Assembly (NCBI RefSeq): GCF_900086645.1
Contig: NZ_LT576451.1
Span: 372,001 to 436,000, forward strand
Direction of reading: 5' to 3'
From: Curtobacterium sp. 9128
GTDB lineage: Bacteria > Actinomycetota > Actinomycetes > Actinomycetales > Microbacteriaceae
Length of the DNA stretch: 64,000 bases
Shown: piece by piece, positions 26,520-34,972 of the stretch
How positions within the stretch are numbered: position 1 is the stretch's first letter
How the letters are laid out: every line of letters begins with the position of its first letter
Position numbers and translations under genes: made by a program
Notes under the pieces: model-generated
Database searches by the model: none
The model's input: only the letters and a program-made list of their open reading frames with translations
What the model was told of the DNA's origin: nothing

Positions 26520-27370
26520 TTCAGGCCGGACGAGGCCAGCCCGTCGATCACGCGACGCTGCAGGACGATGAACATGATGAGCACCGGTGCCATCGCCATC
26601 AGGCTCGCGGCCATGAGCACCGGGTAGTCGATCGTCCGGTCGCTCGACAGCGTCGCGAGACCGGCGGCGAGGGGCATGTCCTCGGCGCGGGTCGACACGA
26701 CCAGCGGCCAGAGCAGCTCGTTCCACGACCACAGCACCGTCGTGATCGCGAGCACGCTGATCGAGGGCCGGGCGAGCGGCAGCATGATCCGCCAGAACAC
26801 CTGGAACGGGTTCGCGCCGTCCATGCGCGCCGCCTCTTCGAGCTCCGGTGGCATGTTGAGGAACGCGGTCCGCATCAGGAACGTGCCGAACGCACTGAAC
26901 AGACCGGGCGCGACGATCCCGGCGAGGGTGTCGAGCCAGCCGAGCCCCTGCACGATCTGGTACTGCGAGATCAGGTACACCTGCGACGGCACCAGGAGGA
27001 TCGACAGGACGATCCCGAGCAGGACCGCGCGACCGCGGAACCGCATCCGGGCGAAGGCGTAGCCGGCCAAGGTGCACAGGATGATCTGCGCGATCGTCCG
27101 GATGATCGTGACGTACACCGACGTGCCGAGCTGGCTGAGGAACGGCAGGCGCTCGAAGACCTCGGCGAAGTTGTGCCACTGGAGCTCGCCGGGCCAGAAC
27201 GTCGGGGTGACGGACTGGACCTGCGCGTTCGTGGACAGCGCCATGATGATCTGCCACAGGAACGGGAACGCCATCGCGAACCCGCCGATGCCGAGGACGA
27301 CGTGGATCCACCAGTGGGAGCCGCCGCGGCGGCCAGGGCGCTTCCCGGTCCTGATCGTGGTGGTGGTCAT
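26516..27370 (-). CDS. Carbohydrate ABC transporter permease (MalG type)
   Basis: 284 aa with six membrane segments. The EAA loop is EEAARMDGANPFQVFWRIMLPLARPS, which contacts the ATPase. N-terminus basic (TIRTGKRPGRRGG). Start ATG 27370 overlaps the upstream permease stop by 4 bp. No ATPase gene lies in the cluster, so a shared MsiK-like ATPase elsewhere is likely; that is inference from related actinobacterial importers. Confidence 0.92.
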   Translation of the reverse strand: MTTTTIRTGKRPGRRGGSHWWIHVVLGIGGFAMAFPFLWQIIMALSTNAQVQSVTPTFWPGELQWHNFAEVFERLPFLSQLGTSVYVTIIRTIAQIILCTLAGYAFARMRFRGRAVLLGIVLSILLVPSQVYLISQYQIVQGLGWLDTLAGIVAPGLFSAFGTFLMRTAFLNMPPELEEAARMDGANPFQVFWRIMLPLARPSISVLAITTVLWSWNELLWPLVVSTRAEDMPLAAGLATLSSDRTIDYPVLMAASLMAMAPVLIMFIVLQRRVIDGLASSGLK

Positions 27371-28348
27371 GACTGCACCCACTTCTTCTGGAACCGGAAC
27401 TGCACGAGCGTCACGATGCCGATGAGCACGAAGATGATCATCGCGATCGCGGCCGCGAAGCCCTTGTCGTTGTCGATGAACCCGGCGCTGTAGAAGTAGA
27501 AGACGAGTGACATCGTCTTCGGGATCACCGGGTTGGTGCTGCCGAGGATGGCGTAGAGCAGGTCGAACAGCTGGAAGCTGGAGATCGTCGTGACGATGAC
27601 CACGAAGAAGATGCTCGGCGTCAGGAGCGGCACGGTCACGGAGCGGAACTGGCGCCAGCGACTGGCGCCGTCGAGCTCGGCCGCCTCGTACAGCTCTGGC
27701 GGGATGTCCTTGAGGCCGGCGCCGAGGATGATCATCGAGAAACCGAGCGACGACCACAGGCCGACGAGGCTCACCGCGACGAGCGCGAAGCCCGGGGTCG
27801 AGATCCAGTACGGGCCGTCGATGCCGAACAGCCCGAGGAACCAGTTCACGATCCCGTAGTCGCCGTTGAACATGATCCGCCAGACCAGGGCGATCGCCGC
27901 GGGCATCGCGACGTAGGGCAGGAAGAACAGCACGCGGTAGAACTGCGCGAACCGCAGACCAGGGGTGTTCAGCAGGCTCGCGAGCCACACCGCGATCGGG
28001 ATGCCGACGAGCACGATGGCCGTGTAGATCACGGTGTTGAGCAGCGACTGGTACAGCTGCGGGTCGGACAGCAGGCGACCGTAGTTGGCGAGACCCGAGA
28101 ACGTCGCGCCGCCGAAGACGCCCCACGTGGTGAACGAGTACCAGAACGTCTGGAGGATCGGCCAGATGTAGAACGTGCCGACGCCGATGAGCAGCGGCAG
28201 GACGAACAGCCACGGCCATGCACCGTCGGTCCGGATCAGGCGGCGGGGGCACCGCCGGGGCGCCCCGCCCGGACGCGTGCTGCGTCCGGGCGGGGCCGAC
28301 GGCGGGTGTCGCCGCCGTGTCGGGGTGCTGCTCGGTGTGGATCGTCAT
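27367..28348 (-). pseudogene. Carbohydrate ABC transporter permease (MalF type), frameshifted near the start
   Basis: From 28032 leftwards the frame encodes a standard inner-membrane permease (DLDGASRWRQFRSVTVPLL-type EAA loop). The first membrane segment (AWPWLFVLPLLIGVGTFYIWP) is in the same frame, but no ATG, GTG or TTG precedes it before a stop. A good start with RBS GGGAG at ATG 28348 (MTIHTEQHPDTAATPAV) is in another frame. Removing one base from the G5 run at 28245-28249 joins them into a 326-aa protein reading APAVPRRLIRTDGAWPW. Either sequence error, inactivation or slippage control; all neighbours are intact. Confidence 0.8.
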
Positions 28349-28373
28349 CGGGTCACTCCCTGACGCCGGGGCG

Positions 28374-29693
28374 TCACTTCTCCTTGCCGAGGGCGGCGTC
28401 CATCTTCTGGGCGAGGTCCTTCGCGACCTCGTCGACGGGCTTCGACCCGTCGAACGCACTCGGGAGCAGGTTCGTCTCGAGGGTGTTCCACGCGGCGGTG
28501 TTCTTCGAGACGGGCAGCGGCTTGGCGTAGTCGACCGCGTCGAGGAAGACCTGCAGGTCGGCGTCGGGCATCGTCTTCGTGAAGGCGTCCTGCGTGCCGG
28601 TGTAGGCCGGGATCACGGCGCCCATGTCGCCCTGCTGCTGCTGTGCGGTCTTGCCGGCGAGGTACACCTGCAGTGCCTGGGCCGCTGCCTTGTTCTTGCT
28701 GCCCTCGGCGACCACGTTCGAGACGCCGTGGATGACCGTCGCCTGCTCCTTGCCCTTCGGCAGCGGGTAGACGACGACGTCCTTCTCCATGTCGGTGCCG
28801 GTCAGCGCCGAGCGGAACCAGCTGCCGCCCTGGTACATCGCGAGCTTCCCGGACGTGAACCACTGGTCGGCGGTCGTGTCGGTCAGCTGCTTGATCGAGG
28901 GCGACGCCCCCGACTTGATGAGGTCGGTCCAGAACTGCAGGCCCTCCTCGGACGCCTTCGACGCGTACTCGGACTTCGTGGCGTCGTCGTTCAGGACGGA
29001 TCCGCCGGCCTGGAAGATGGTGTCGTAGTAGGTCGTCTGCCCGTCCATGCCGCCGGCGGCACCGTACGCGCCCTGTGCCTTGAGCTTCTCGGAGAGCTCG
29101 GCGCCGGTCTTCTGGAAGTCGTCCCAGGTCCAGTCCTTCGACGGCATCGCGACGCCGGCCTGCTCGAACAGCGCCTTGTTCATCCAGACGCCGATCGTGT
29201 CGAAGTCCTTCGGGACGCCGTATTGGGTGCCGTCGTACGTGTACAGGTCGTTGAGCGCCGACGAGTAGTTCTTCGGGTCGATCGCGCCGGCCTTCACCTC
29301 GCCGGTGATCGGCGCGATCTTGCCGTTGGCCGCGTACAGCTGGAAGTTCGGGCCGTTCATCCAGAACAGGTCGGGGAGCGTGTTGCTCGAGCCCTGCGTC
29401 TGGAGCTTCGTCCAGTAGTTGGCGAACGGGGTGACGTCGACGTTGACCGTGATGTCGGGGTACTCCTCGTTGAAGCCCTTGATGTTGGCCTTGATCGCCT
29501 TGACCTGGTTCTCGTCCCAGACGGCGTAGTCGAGGGTCGCCTTGGTGTCCTTCGACACCTTCTCGTAGTCGCCGCCGGAACCCGCGGCGCCCGAGGAGGT
29601 CGAGCACCCGGCGAGCAGGGCGGCCGCGCCGAGGGCGGCGACAGCGCCGAGGAGGATGCGTCGGGCTCCTCGGGCGGGGAAGTGTGCGGTCAT
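28374..29693 (-). CDS. Carbohydrate ABC transporter substrate-binding lipoprotein
   Basis: 439 aa. Start ATG 29693 has RBS AAAGGA 8 nt upstream and gives a lipoprotein signal peptide (ILLGAVAALGAAALLAGCS, cysteine near residue 28). The rest is a family 1 extracellular solute-binding fold (AVWDENQVKAIKANIKGFNEEYPDI, then PDLFWMNGPNFQLYA). First gene of the transporter set; binds the imported sugar outside the membrane. Ligand by context N-acetylgalactosamine or an oligosaccharide containing it, which is inferred. Confidence 0.92.
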   Translation of the reverse strand: MTAHFPARGARRILLGAVAALGAAALLAGCSTSSGAAGSGGDYEKVSKDTKATLDYAVWDENQVKAIKANIKGFNEEYPDITVNVDVTPFANYWTKLQTQGSSNTLPDLFWMNGPNFQLYAANGKIAPITGEVKAGAIDPKNYSSALNDLYTYDGTQYGVPKDFDTIGVWMNKALFEQAGVAMPSKDWTWDDFQKTGAELSEKLKAQGAYGAAGGMDGQTTYYDTIFQAGGSVLNDDATKSEYASKASEEGLQFWTDLIKSGASPSIKQLTDTTADQWFTSGKLAMYQGGSWFRSALTGTDMEKDVVVYPLPKGKEQATVIHGVSNVVAEGSKNKAAAQALQVYLAGKTAQQQQGDMGAVIPAYTGTQDAFTKTMPDADLQVFLDAVDYAKPLPVSKNTAAWNTLETNLLPSAFDGSKPVDEVAKDLAQKMDAALGKEK

Positions 29694-29716
29694 CGGGTGG
29701 TCCTTTCGCACGGCCG

Positions 29717-30922
29717 TCAGCGCGTGACGGTCTGGGTGGGGAGGGTGAAGTGGGAGATCGTCTCGGCCGGGAGGCTCGGGACGTCGATGGGCACGGAGCC
29801 GCCCCGCAGCGAGCGGGTCGCCAGGGCGCCGGCGGCGACCGCGGCTCGCGCCGCGACCGGGGACAGTGAGGTCGGTTCGCCGAGTGCGACGCTGCGCAGG
29901 AACTCGGTCATGGTGAGCAGGTCGGCGTCCGCGTGGCCGGAGTCGACGCCGTCGATCGGGTACTCGCGGTCGCCCTGGACGTCCCACCCGCGGCGGTGGT
30001 TCCAGACCTTGACCACGCCGCCGCCGGTGTCGCCGATGTTCTCGAGACGGCCTTCGGTCCCGATCACGGTGTAGTTCCGCCAGTAGTCCGGCGTGAAGTG
30101 GCACTGCTCGTAGCTCGCCTGCACGCCGTTGTCGAGCGTCATCATCACCATCGAGACGTCCTCGACGTCGACGACGGGGTTCAGGCCGGTCTGCTCGAGC
30201 GGCGGCCAGTTGTCGAGCGAGAACCAGTCCCCCATGAGCTCACCGCTTCGGTCGCGACGATCGGTGACGTCGCCGTAGACGGACAGCGAGCCCATCCCGA
30301 CGACACGGCTCGTGTACCCGCCGGCGAGGGCGTGGATGACGTCGAGGTCGTGGCTCGCCTTCTGCAGCAGCAGGGAGTTGACCTTGGTGCGGTCGGCGTG
30401 CCAGTCCTTGAAGTAGTAGTCGCCGCCGTTCCCGACGAAGTGGCGGCACCAGACGGCCTTGACCTCGCCGATCTCGCCCCGTTCGACGATCTCCCGCATG
30501 AGCCGGACGACGGCGGCGTGCCGGAAGTTGTGGCCGACGTACAGCGGGGTGCCCGTCTCCGCAGCGGTGTTGAGCACGGCGTCCGCGTCCTCCACCGTGA
30601 TGGCGAGGGGCTTCTCGAGGTAGACCGCGATGCCCGCGCGGAGCAGGTCGATCGCGATCTCGGCGTGCGTCCAGTCCGGGGTCGTGACGATCGCCGCGTC
30701 CACCGCGCCGACGAGGTCGCGGTGGGACTCCACCACCAGCGCGTCGGGGTACTCGCTGCGTCCGCGCTCCCGTCCGTCGGCGGTGACGTCCGCGACGGCG
30801 ATGACCCGGGCCTCCAGATCGGTGCTCGAGGCGACCGCCTCGGCGACGTGGCGTGCGATGGCGGACCGTTGGCCCATGCCGATCACCGCGATGCGGAGTC
30901 CTTCGTACGTGTCGACGCTCAT
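29717..30922 (-). CDS. Gfo/Idh/MocA-family protein of the sugar locus
   Basis: 401 aa. N-terminal dinucleotide fold (LRIAVIGMGQRSAIARHVAE), EKPLAI with the conserved lysine, then the C-terminal beta-sheet domain (HNFRHAAVVRLMREIVERGEIGEVK). RBS AGGGAG precedes ATG 30922. Members act as sugar dehydrogenases, epimerases or, in GH109, as NAD-using alpha-N-acetylgalactosaminidases. In this neighbourhood the last is an attractive guess but unproven. Lies between the DeoR regulator and the substrate-binding gene, 23 bp before the latter. Confidence 0.85.
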   Translation of the reverse strand: MSVDTYEGLRIAVIGMGQRSAIARHVAEAVASSTDLEARVIAVADVTADGRERGRSEYPDALVVESHRDLVGAVDAAIVTTPDWTHAEIAIDLLRAGIAVYLEKPLAITVEDADAVLNTAAETGTPLYVGHNFRHAAVVRLMREIVERGEIGEVKAVWCRHFVGNGGDYYFKDWHADRTKVNSLLLQKASHDLDVIHALAGGYTSRVVGMGSLSVYGDVTDRRDRSGELMGDWFSLDNWPPLEQTGLNPVVDVEDVSMVMMTLDNGVQASYEQCHFTPDYWRNYTVIGTEGRLENIGDTGGGVVKVWNHRRGWDVQGDREYPIDGVDSGHADADLLTMTEFLRSVALGEPTSLSPVAARAAVAAGALATRSLRGGSVPIDVPSLPAETISHFTLPTQTVTR

Positions 30923-30983
30923 CTCGCTCCCTTGCGTGATTGTGACGCCAATGATGCCGAATCGATCATGAATGCACAATAGG

Positions 30984-31000
30984 CGCTCACGGATCGCTCA
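30984..31000. promoter_or_regulatory. Possible AgaR-type operator upstream of the transporter branch
   Basis: CGCTCA occurs twice with 11-bp spacing (30984-30989, 30995-31000). The octamer GATCGCTC here (30992-30999) recurs at 31965-31972 in the promoter of the divergent catabolic operon. The rest of 30923-31104 holds no gene that I can support. Confidence 0.35.
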
Positions 31001-31085
31001 TGGAAGTGAGATGCGAGGGTTTTACACGCCGGTAACGTCCGGGCACGACGTCGTGGTGCCGGCGGGCCCGTCAGCCCCGGTCCAG

Positions 31086-31112
31086 CTCAGTCGGCTCAGT
31101 CGGCTCAGTCGG
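31086..31112 (+). repeat. Three tandem copies of a 9-bp unit across the DeoR stop codon
   Basis: CTCAGTCGG repeated at 31086-31094, 31095-31103 and 31104-31112. On the minus strand each unit carries an in-frame TGA, so the regulator gene ends in three stop codons 9 bp apart. Confidence 0.85.
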
Positions 31113-31893
31113 CTACGACGAGCTCCACGCCGGCGGCGGCGAGGTCGGCCGCGAACGTCGGCGGGACCGGCTGGTCGGTGACCAGGACGTCGATCCGGTC
31201 GAGCGGACAGATCCGCGCGAACGTCGAGCGCTCGATCTTGGTGGAGTCCGCCACGACGATCACCCGACGCCCGACGGAGGCGAAGTGCCGACTGACCTCG
31301 GCCTCTCCCTCGTGCATGGTGGTGGCGCCGTACTGGCCCGTCAGGCCGTCGACGCCGAGCACGACGACGTCGAGCGCGAACTCGTCGAGGGTGTCGCGGA
31401 CGAGCGGGCCGACGAGTTCGTAGGACTGACGACGTGCGACGCCGCCGGTGACGACGATCTTGACGTTGGCGCGCACCGACAGCTCGTACCCGATGTTCAG
31501 CGCGTTGGTCACGATCGTGACGCCGTACTCGCCGTCCGCCCGGATGAAGCGTTCGCTCTTGCCGAGCTCCCTGGCGACCTCGGTGGTGGTGGTCCCGCCG
31601 TTCAGCCCGACGGTGTCACCCGGGGCGATGAGCGCCGCCGTCGCACGGGCGATCGCCGTCTTGGCCTCTGCCTGCCTGGCGATCTTGTACTGCAGCGGCA
31701 GCTCGTACCCGGCGCCGAGCGCGGCGGCCCCGCCGTGCGTGCGGGTGACCAGCCGCTGGTCGGCGAGGGTCGCGAGGTCGCGGCGAGCGGTGGCCGGGGA
31801 GATCCCGAGCATCTCGCCGATCTCGGAGATCGACACGTTGCCCCGTTCGCTCACGAGTTCGAGCAGGGCGTTGAGCCGCTGTTGCGGAGTCAT
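31105..31893 (-). CDS. DeoR-family repressor, AgaR-like
   Basis: 262 aa. N-terminal winged helix (QRLNALLELVSERGNVSISE, then ISPATARRDLATLADQRLVTRTHGGA) and a C-terminal sugar-phosphate-sensing DeoRC domain (LNGGTTTTEVARELGK, VVTGGVARRQSYELVGP, ADSTKIERSTFARI). ATG 31893 is 7 nt after TAGGAT, so preferred over the ATG 9 bp further upstream. Lies between the transporter branch and the catabolic operon, and AgaR, the known regulator of N-acetylgalactosamine genes, is in this family. Confidence 0.9.
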   Translation of the reverse strand: MTPQQRLNALLELVSERGNVSISEIGEMLGISPATARRDLATLADQRLVTRTHGGAAALGAGYELPLQYKIARQAEAKTAIARATAALIAPGDTVGLNGGTTTTEVARELGKSERFIRADGEYGVTIVTNALNIGYELSVRANVKIVVTGGVARRQSYELVGPLVRDTLDEFALDVVVLGVDGLTGQYGATTMHEGEAEVSRHFASVGRRVIVVADSTKIERSTFARICPLDRIDVLVTDQPVPPTFAADLAAAGVELVVAD

Positions 31894-31964
31894 GAGGGCC
31901 ATCCTACGGGCGTGCAGCGCTCGGTCGCTGATCGGAAATGACGTTTTGCTCTCGCATCGAGCAC

Positions 31965-31980
31965 GATCGCTCGCTATGCT
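31965..31980 (+). promoter_or_regulatory. Promoter and possible operator of the catabolic operon
   Basis: TATGCT at 31975-31980 is a fair -10 for the operon starting at 32026. It is preceded directly by GATCGCTC (31965-31972), shared with the other branch, within a CGAGC-N6-GCTCG inverted repeat. Confidence 0.4.
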
Positions 31981-32025
31981 TCCGACCATCGATCACCCGG
32001 ATCGAGACCGGACCGGAAGGCACCC

Positions 32026-32904
32026 ATGACCGACACCTTCGTGAGCGAAGAGCTCGCGTCGCAGCCGGAGACCTGGCGCGCTGCGGCCGCCCTGCTCCCC
32101 TCCTTCGTCGACACCCTCCCCCAGCCAGGCGAGCGCGTCGCCGTCGTCGGGTGCGGGACCAGCTGGTTCATCGCGATGAGCTACGCCGTGGCCCGCGAGC
32201 AGGCCGGCCTCGGCGTCACCGACGCGTTCGCGGGCTCCGAGTACCCGACCGGACGCGAGTACGACCGCGTCGTGACGATCAGCCGGTCCGGCACGACGAC
32301 CGAGATCGTCTCCCTGCTCTCCGACCTCCCCACGCAGCGCACGGTGCTGATCACCGCCGTGCCGGACAGCCCGGCGGCGGCGGTCGCGGACGACACGATC
32401 GCGCTGCCGTTCGCCGACGAGCGTTCGGTTGTCCAGACCCGCTTCGCGACGACGGCGCTCGCCCTGCTGCGCGCGTCCATCGGCGATGACGTCGATGCAC
32501 TGGCCGTCCAGGCGGAAGCGGCGCTCGCGCTGCCCATCGAGGACCTCCTCGACGCCGAGCAGGTGACGTTCGTGGGTCGCGGCGCCGCCGTCGGCCTGAC
32601 GTTCGAGGCAGCACTCAAGACCCGCGAAGCCGCGCAGTTCTGGGCCGAGTCGTACCCGGCGATGGACTACCGGCACGGCCCGATCGCGATCGCGCAGCCC
32701 GGTCGACTCGTCTGGTCCCTCGGCAGCACGCCCGACGGGCTGCCGGACGAGGTCGCCGCGACCGGTGCCCGGTTCGTCCACCACGACCTCGACCCCATCG
32801 CGGGGCTCGTCGTCGTGCACCGTTTCGCGGTCGCGCTGGCCGAGCGTCGCGGGCTCGACCCGGACCACCCGCGTTCCCTGACCCGCTCGGTCATCCTCAC
32901 CTGA
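32026..32904 (+). CDS. SIS-domain sugar-phosphate isomerase/deaminase, AgaS-like
   Basis: 292 aa with two SIS domains. VVGCGTSWFIAMSYAVA and SRSGTTTEIV form the first phosphosugar site; GRGAAVGLTFEAALKTREAAQFWAESYP (in parts) and DYRHGP form the second, as in the isomerase half of GlmS. In the proposed route it would turn galactosamine-6-phosphate into tagatose-6-phosphate with ammonia release. RBS GGAAGG lies before the ATG. First gene of a five-gene operon with overlapping stops and starts. Confidence 0.82.
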   Translation: MTDTFVSEELASQPETWRAAAALLPSFVDTLPQPGERVAVVGCGTSWFIAMSYAVAREQAGLGVTDAFAGSEYPTGREYDRVVTISRSGTTTEIVSLLSDLPTQRTVLITAVPDSPAAAVADDTIALPFADERSVVQTRFATTALALLRASIGDDVDALAVQAEAALALPIEDLLDAEQVTFVGRGAAVGLTFEAALKTREAAQFWAESYPAMDYRHGPIAIAQPGRLVWSLGSTPDGLPDEVAATGARFVHHDLDPIAGLVVVHRFAVALAERRGLDPDHPRSLTRSVILT

Positions 32905-33857
32905 TGGCCGGCCGCGGGGCCGTGCTCGGGGTCGACGTCGGCGGCACGGGCATCAAGGCCCGACTGACCGACGCCGACGGGCAGGTCCTCGCCGAGTACC
33001 GCGTGCCGACGCCGAAGGACGACCCCGACGCGCAGCGGCTCGCGGAGACCGTCGCGGACCTCGCCGTCGGCGCTGTCCCGCGCGATGCCGACAGCACCGT
33101 CCAGCTCGATGCCGACAGCACCGTCCCGCTCGATGCCGTCGGGATCGTCGTCCCCGGTGTCGTCGACGAGCGCGCCGGCACCTCGGTGCTCTCGGTCAAC
33201 CTCGGCTGGCGGGACGTCCCGGTGCGTGCACGGGTGCTCGCAGCGTTGCTCGCCCGCGGCGTCGACGTTCCGCTCGCCTTCGGGCACGACGTCCGTGCCG
33301 GTGCCCTCGCCGAGGTGCGATCAGGTGGCCTCGACGAAGGCTCCGCCGTGTTCCTGCCGATCGGCACCGGGCTCGCGAGTGCGCTCGTCGTCGACGGCAC
33401 CGTGGTGGACGGCGGCGGATGGGCCGGCGAGGTCGGCCAGGTCCGGCTCGTACACGGACCGCACGCCGGGGCCCGGGTCGAGGAGATCGCCTCGGCCGGC
33501 GCCGTCGCACGCCGGACCGGTGTCGAGAGCGCGCACGCCGCCATGCTCCTCGTCCAGCAGGGCGATGCGACGGCCGCCCGGGTCTGGCACGAGTGCGTCG
33601 AGGTCCTCGCCGACGTGATCGGGTGGACCACCGCGGTGGCCGGGTGCCACACCGTCGTCGTCGGCGGCGGCCTGGCCCGGTCCGGCCCGCTCCTGCTCGA
33701 CCCCCTCCGTGCGGCGGTCGCGGACCGGCTGGCCGGGCTCCGTGTGCCCGCGGTCGTGCCGGCCCGTCACGGAGACGCGGCGGGCGCGATCGGGGCGGGC
33801 CTGCTCGCACGCGATCTCCTCGCGCGTGGCACCCGCGTCGCAGAGGGCACGCGGTGA
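32904..33857 (+). CDS. ROK-family sugar kinase, AgaK-like
   Basis: 317 aa. VLGVDVGGTGIKARL is the ATP-binding ROK start; later FGHDVRAGALAEVR with the catalytic Asp, and IGTGLASALVVDG. The zinc motif CxCGxxGC of most ROK kinases is missing (the region reads GPHAGARVEEIAS). Residues about 60-80 contain two near-identical 8-residue repeats from a 24-bp tandem duplication (33084-33131). The start overlaps the SIS stop (TGATG). Proposed to phosphorylate N-acetylgalactosamine. Confidence 0.85.
   Translation: MAGRGAVLGVDVGGTGIKARLTDADGQVLAEYRVPTPKDDPDAQRLAETVADLAVGAVPRDADSTVQLDADSTVPLDAVGIVVPGVVDERAGTSVLSVNLGWRDVPVRARVLAALLARGVDVPLAFGHDVRAGALAEVRSGGLDEGSAVFLPIGTGLASALVVDGTVVDGGGWAGEVGQVRLVHGPHAGARVEEIASAGAVARRTGVESAHAAMLLVQQGDATAARVWHECVEVLADVIGWTTAVAGCHTVVVGGGLARSGPLLLDPLRAAVADRLAGLRVPAVVPARHGDAAGAIGAGLLARDLLARGTRVAEGTR
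33084..33131 (+). repeat. 24-bp in-frame tandem duplication inside the ROK kinase gene
   Basis: Two 24-bp units differing at one base encode DADSTVQL and DADSTVPL; a third partial unit (DAVG) follows. The site lies in a surface-loop position before VVPGVVDE. Confidence 0.8.
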
Positions 33858-34972
33858 GCACGCTGGTCCGCTCCGCGCGGCTCGTCACCCCGACCCGGAC
33901 GATCGACGAGGGTTGGCTGCTCGTCGAGGACGGGCGGGTGGCCGCCGTGGGTTCCGGGGACGCTCCTCCGCACGACCGCGTCGTCGAGACCGACGGCACG
34001 GTCGTGCCAGGTTTCGTCGACCTGCACGCGCACGGTGCGCTCGGCCACGACTTCGCGACCTGCACCGCGGACGACGCCCGCGCCGTGGCCGCCTTCCACG
34101 CCGACCGCGGGACGACGTCGCTCGTCGCGTCGATCGCGAGTGGTACCCCTGCGGACACCCTGTCGGCGCTCCGTCGGCTCCGGCCACTGGTCGCGGACGG
34201 CACGCTCCTCGGACTGCACCTCGAGGGGCCGTGGCTCTCGCCCACCCGACGGGGAGCACACGCACCGGACCTGCTGCACGCACCGACGACGGCCGAGGTG
34301 GACGAGTACCTCGACGCCGCGGCCGACGAGCTCCGGATCGTCACCCTGGCACCGGAGCTGCCCGGCGCACTCGACGCGGTCGGCCGGCTCACGGACGCCG
34401 GGATCGTCGTCGCGATCGGGCACACCGACGCGGACGCCGACACGGTCCTGCGCGCCGTCGATGCCGGTGCGCGACTCGTCACCCACGTCTTCAACGGCAT
34501 GCCCCCGCTGCACCACCGCGATCCCGGCCCGGTCGGCGTCGCCCTGACCGACGACCGCCTGTCCGTCGAAGCGATCGTGGACGGTCACCACCTCGACGCA
34601 GTCGCGGTGGACCTGGTCCGTCGCAGCGCCGCCGGCCGGATGGTGCTGGTGTCCGATGCGATGGCCGCGACCGGGTGCCCGGACGGACGCTACCGGATCG
34701 CCGGATCGGACGTCGTGGTGTCCGACGGTGTCGCGATGCTCGCGGACGGGTCGTCGCTCGCCGGCAGCACGAGCACGATCGCGGACGCCGTCGCCCGTGT
34801 CCTCGCGAGCGGTCCGGACGCGATCGCCGAAGCCGTCGCCATCTCCTCGGGGAACGCCGCGGCGTTGCTCGGTCTCCCGGAGCCGCTCAGCCCCGGGTCA
34901 CGCGCCGACCTGCTCGCGCTCGACGCCGATCGGCTCCGCGCCCGTCCGCTCACCGAAGGGGTCCGCACATGA
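33854..34972 (+). CDS. N-acetylgalactosamine/N-acetylglucosamine-6-phosphate deacetylase (NagA-type)
   Basis: 372 aa amidohydrolase. FVDLHAHGALGHDF holds the metal HxH, HLEGPWLSPTRRGAHAP is the NagA signature, IGHTDADADT and THVFNGMPPLHHRDPG the later metal histidines, and SDAMAATG the catalytic Asp. GTG 33854 overlaps the kinase stop by 4 bp. Removes acetate from the 6-phosphorylated amino sugar; in this context likely the AgaA role. Confidence 0.9.
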   Translation: MSTLVRSARLVTPTRTIDEGWLLVEDGRVAAVGSGDAPPHDRVVETDGTVVPGFVDLHAHGALGHDFATCTADDARAVAAFHADRGTTSLVASIASGTPADTLSALRRLRPLVADGTLLGLHLEGPWLSPTRRGAHAPDLLHAPTTAEVDEYLDAAADELRIVTLAPELPGALDAVGRLTDAGIVVAIGHTDADADTVLRAVDAGARLVTHVFNGMPPLHHRDPGPVGVALTDDRLSVEAIVDGHHLDAVAVDLVRRSAAGRMVLVSDAMAATGCPDGRYRIAGSDVVVSDGVAMLADGSSLAGSTSTIADAVARVLASGPDAIAEAVAISSGNAAALLGLPEPLSPGSRADLLALDADRLRARPLTEGVRT

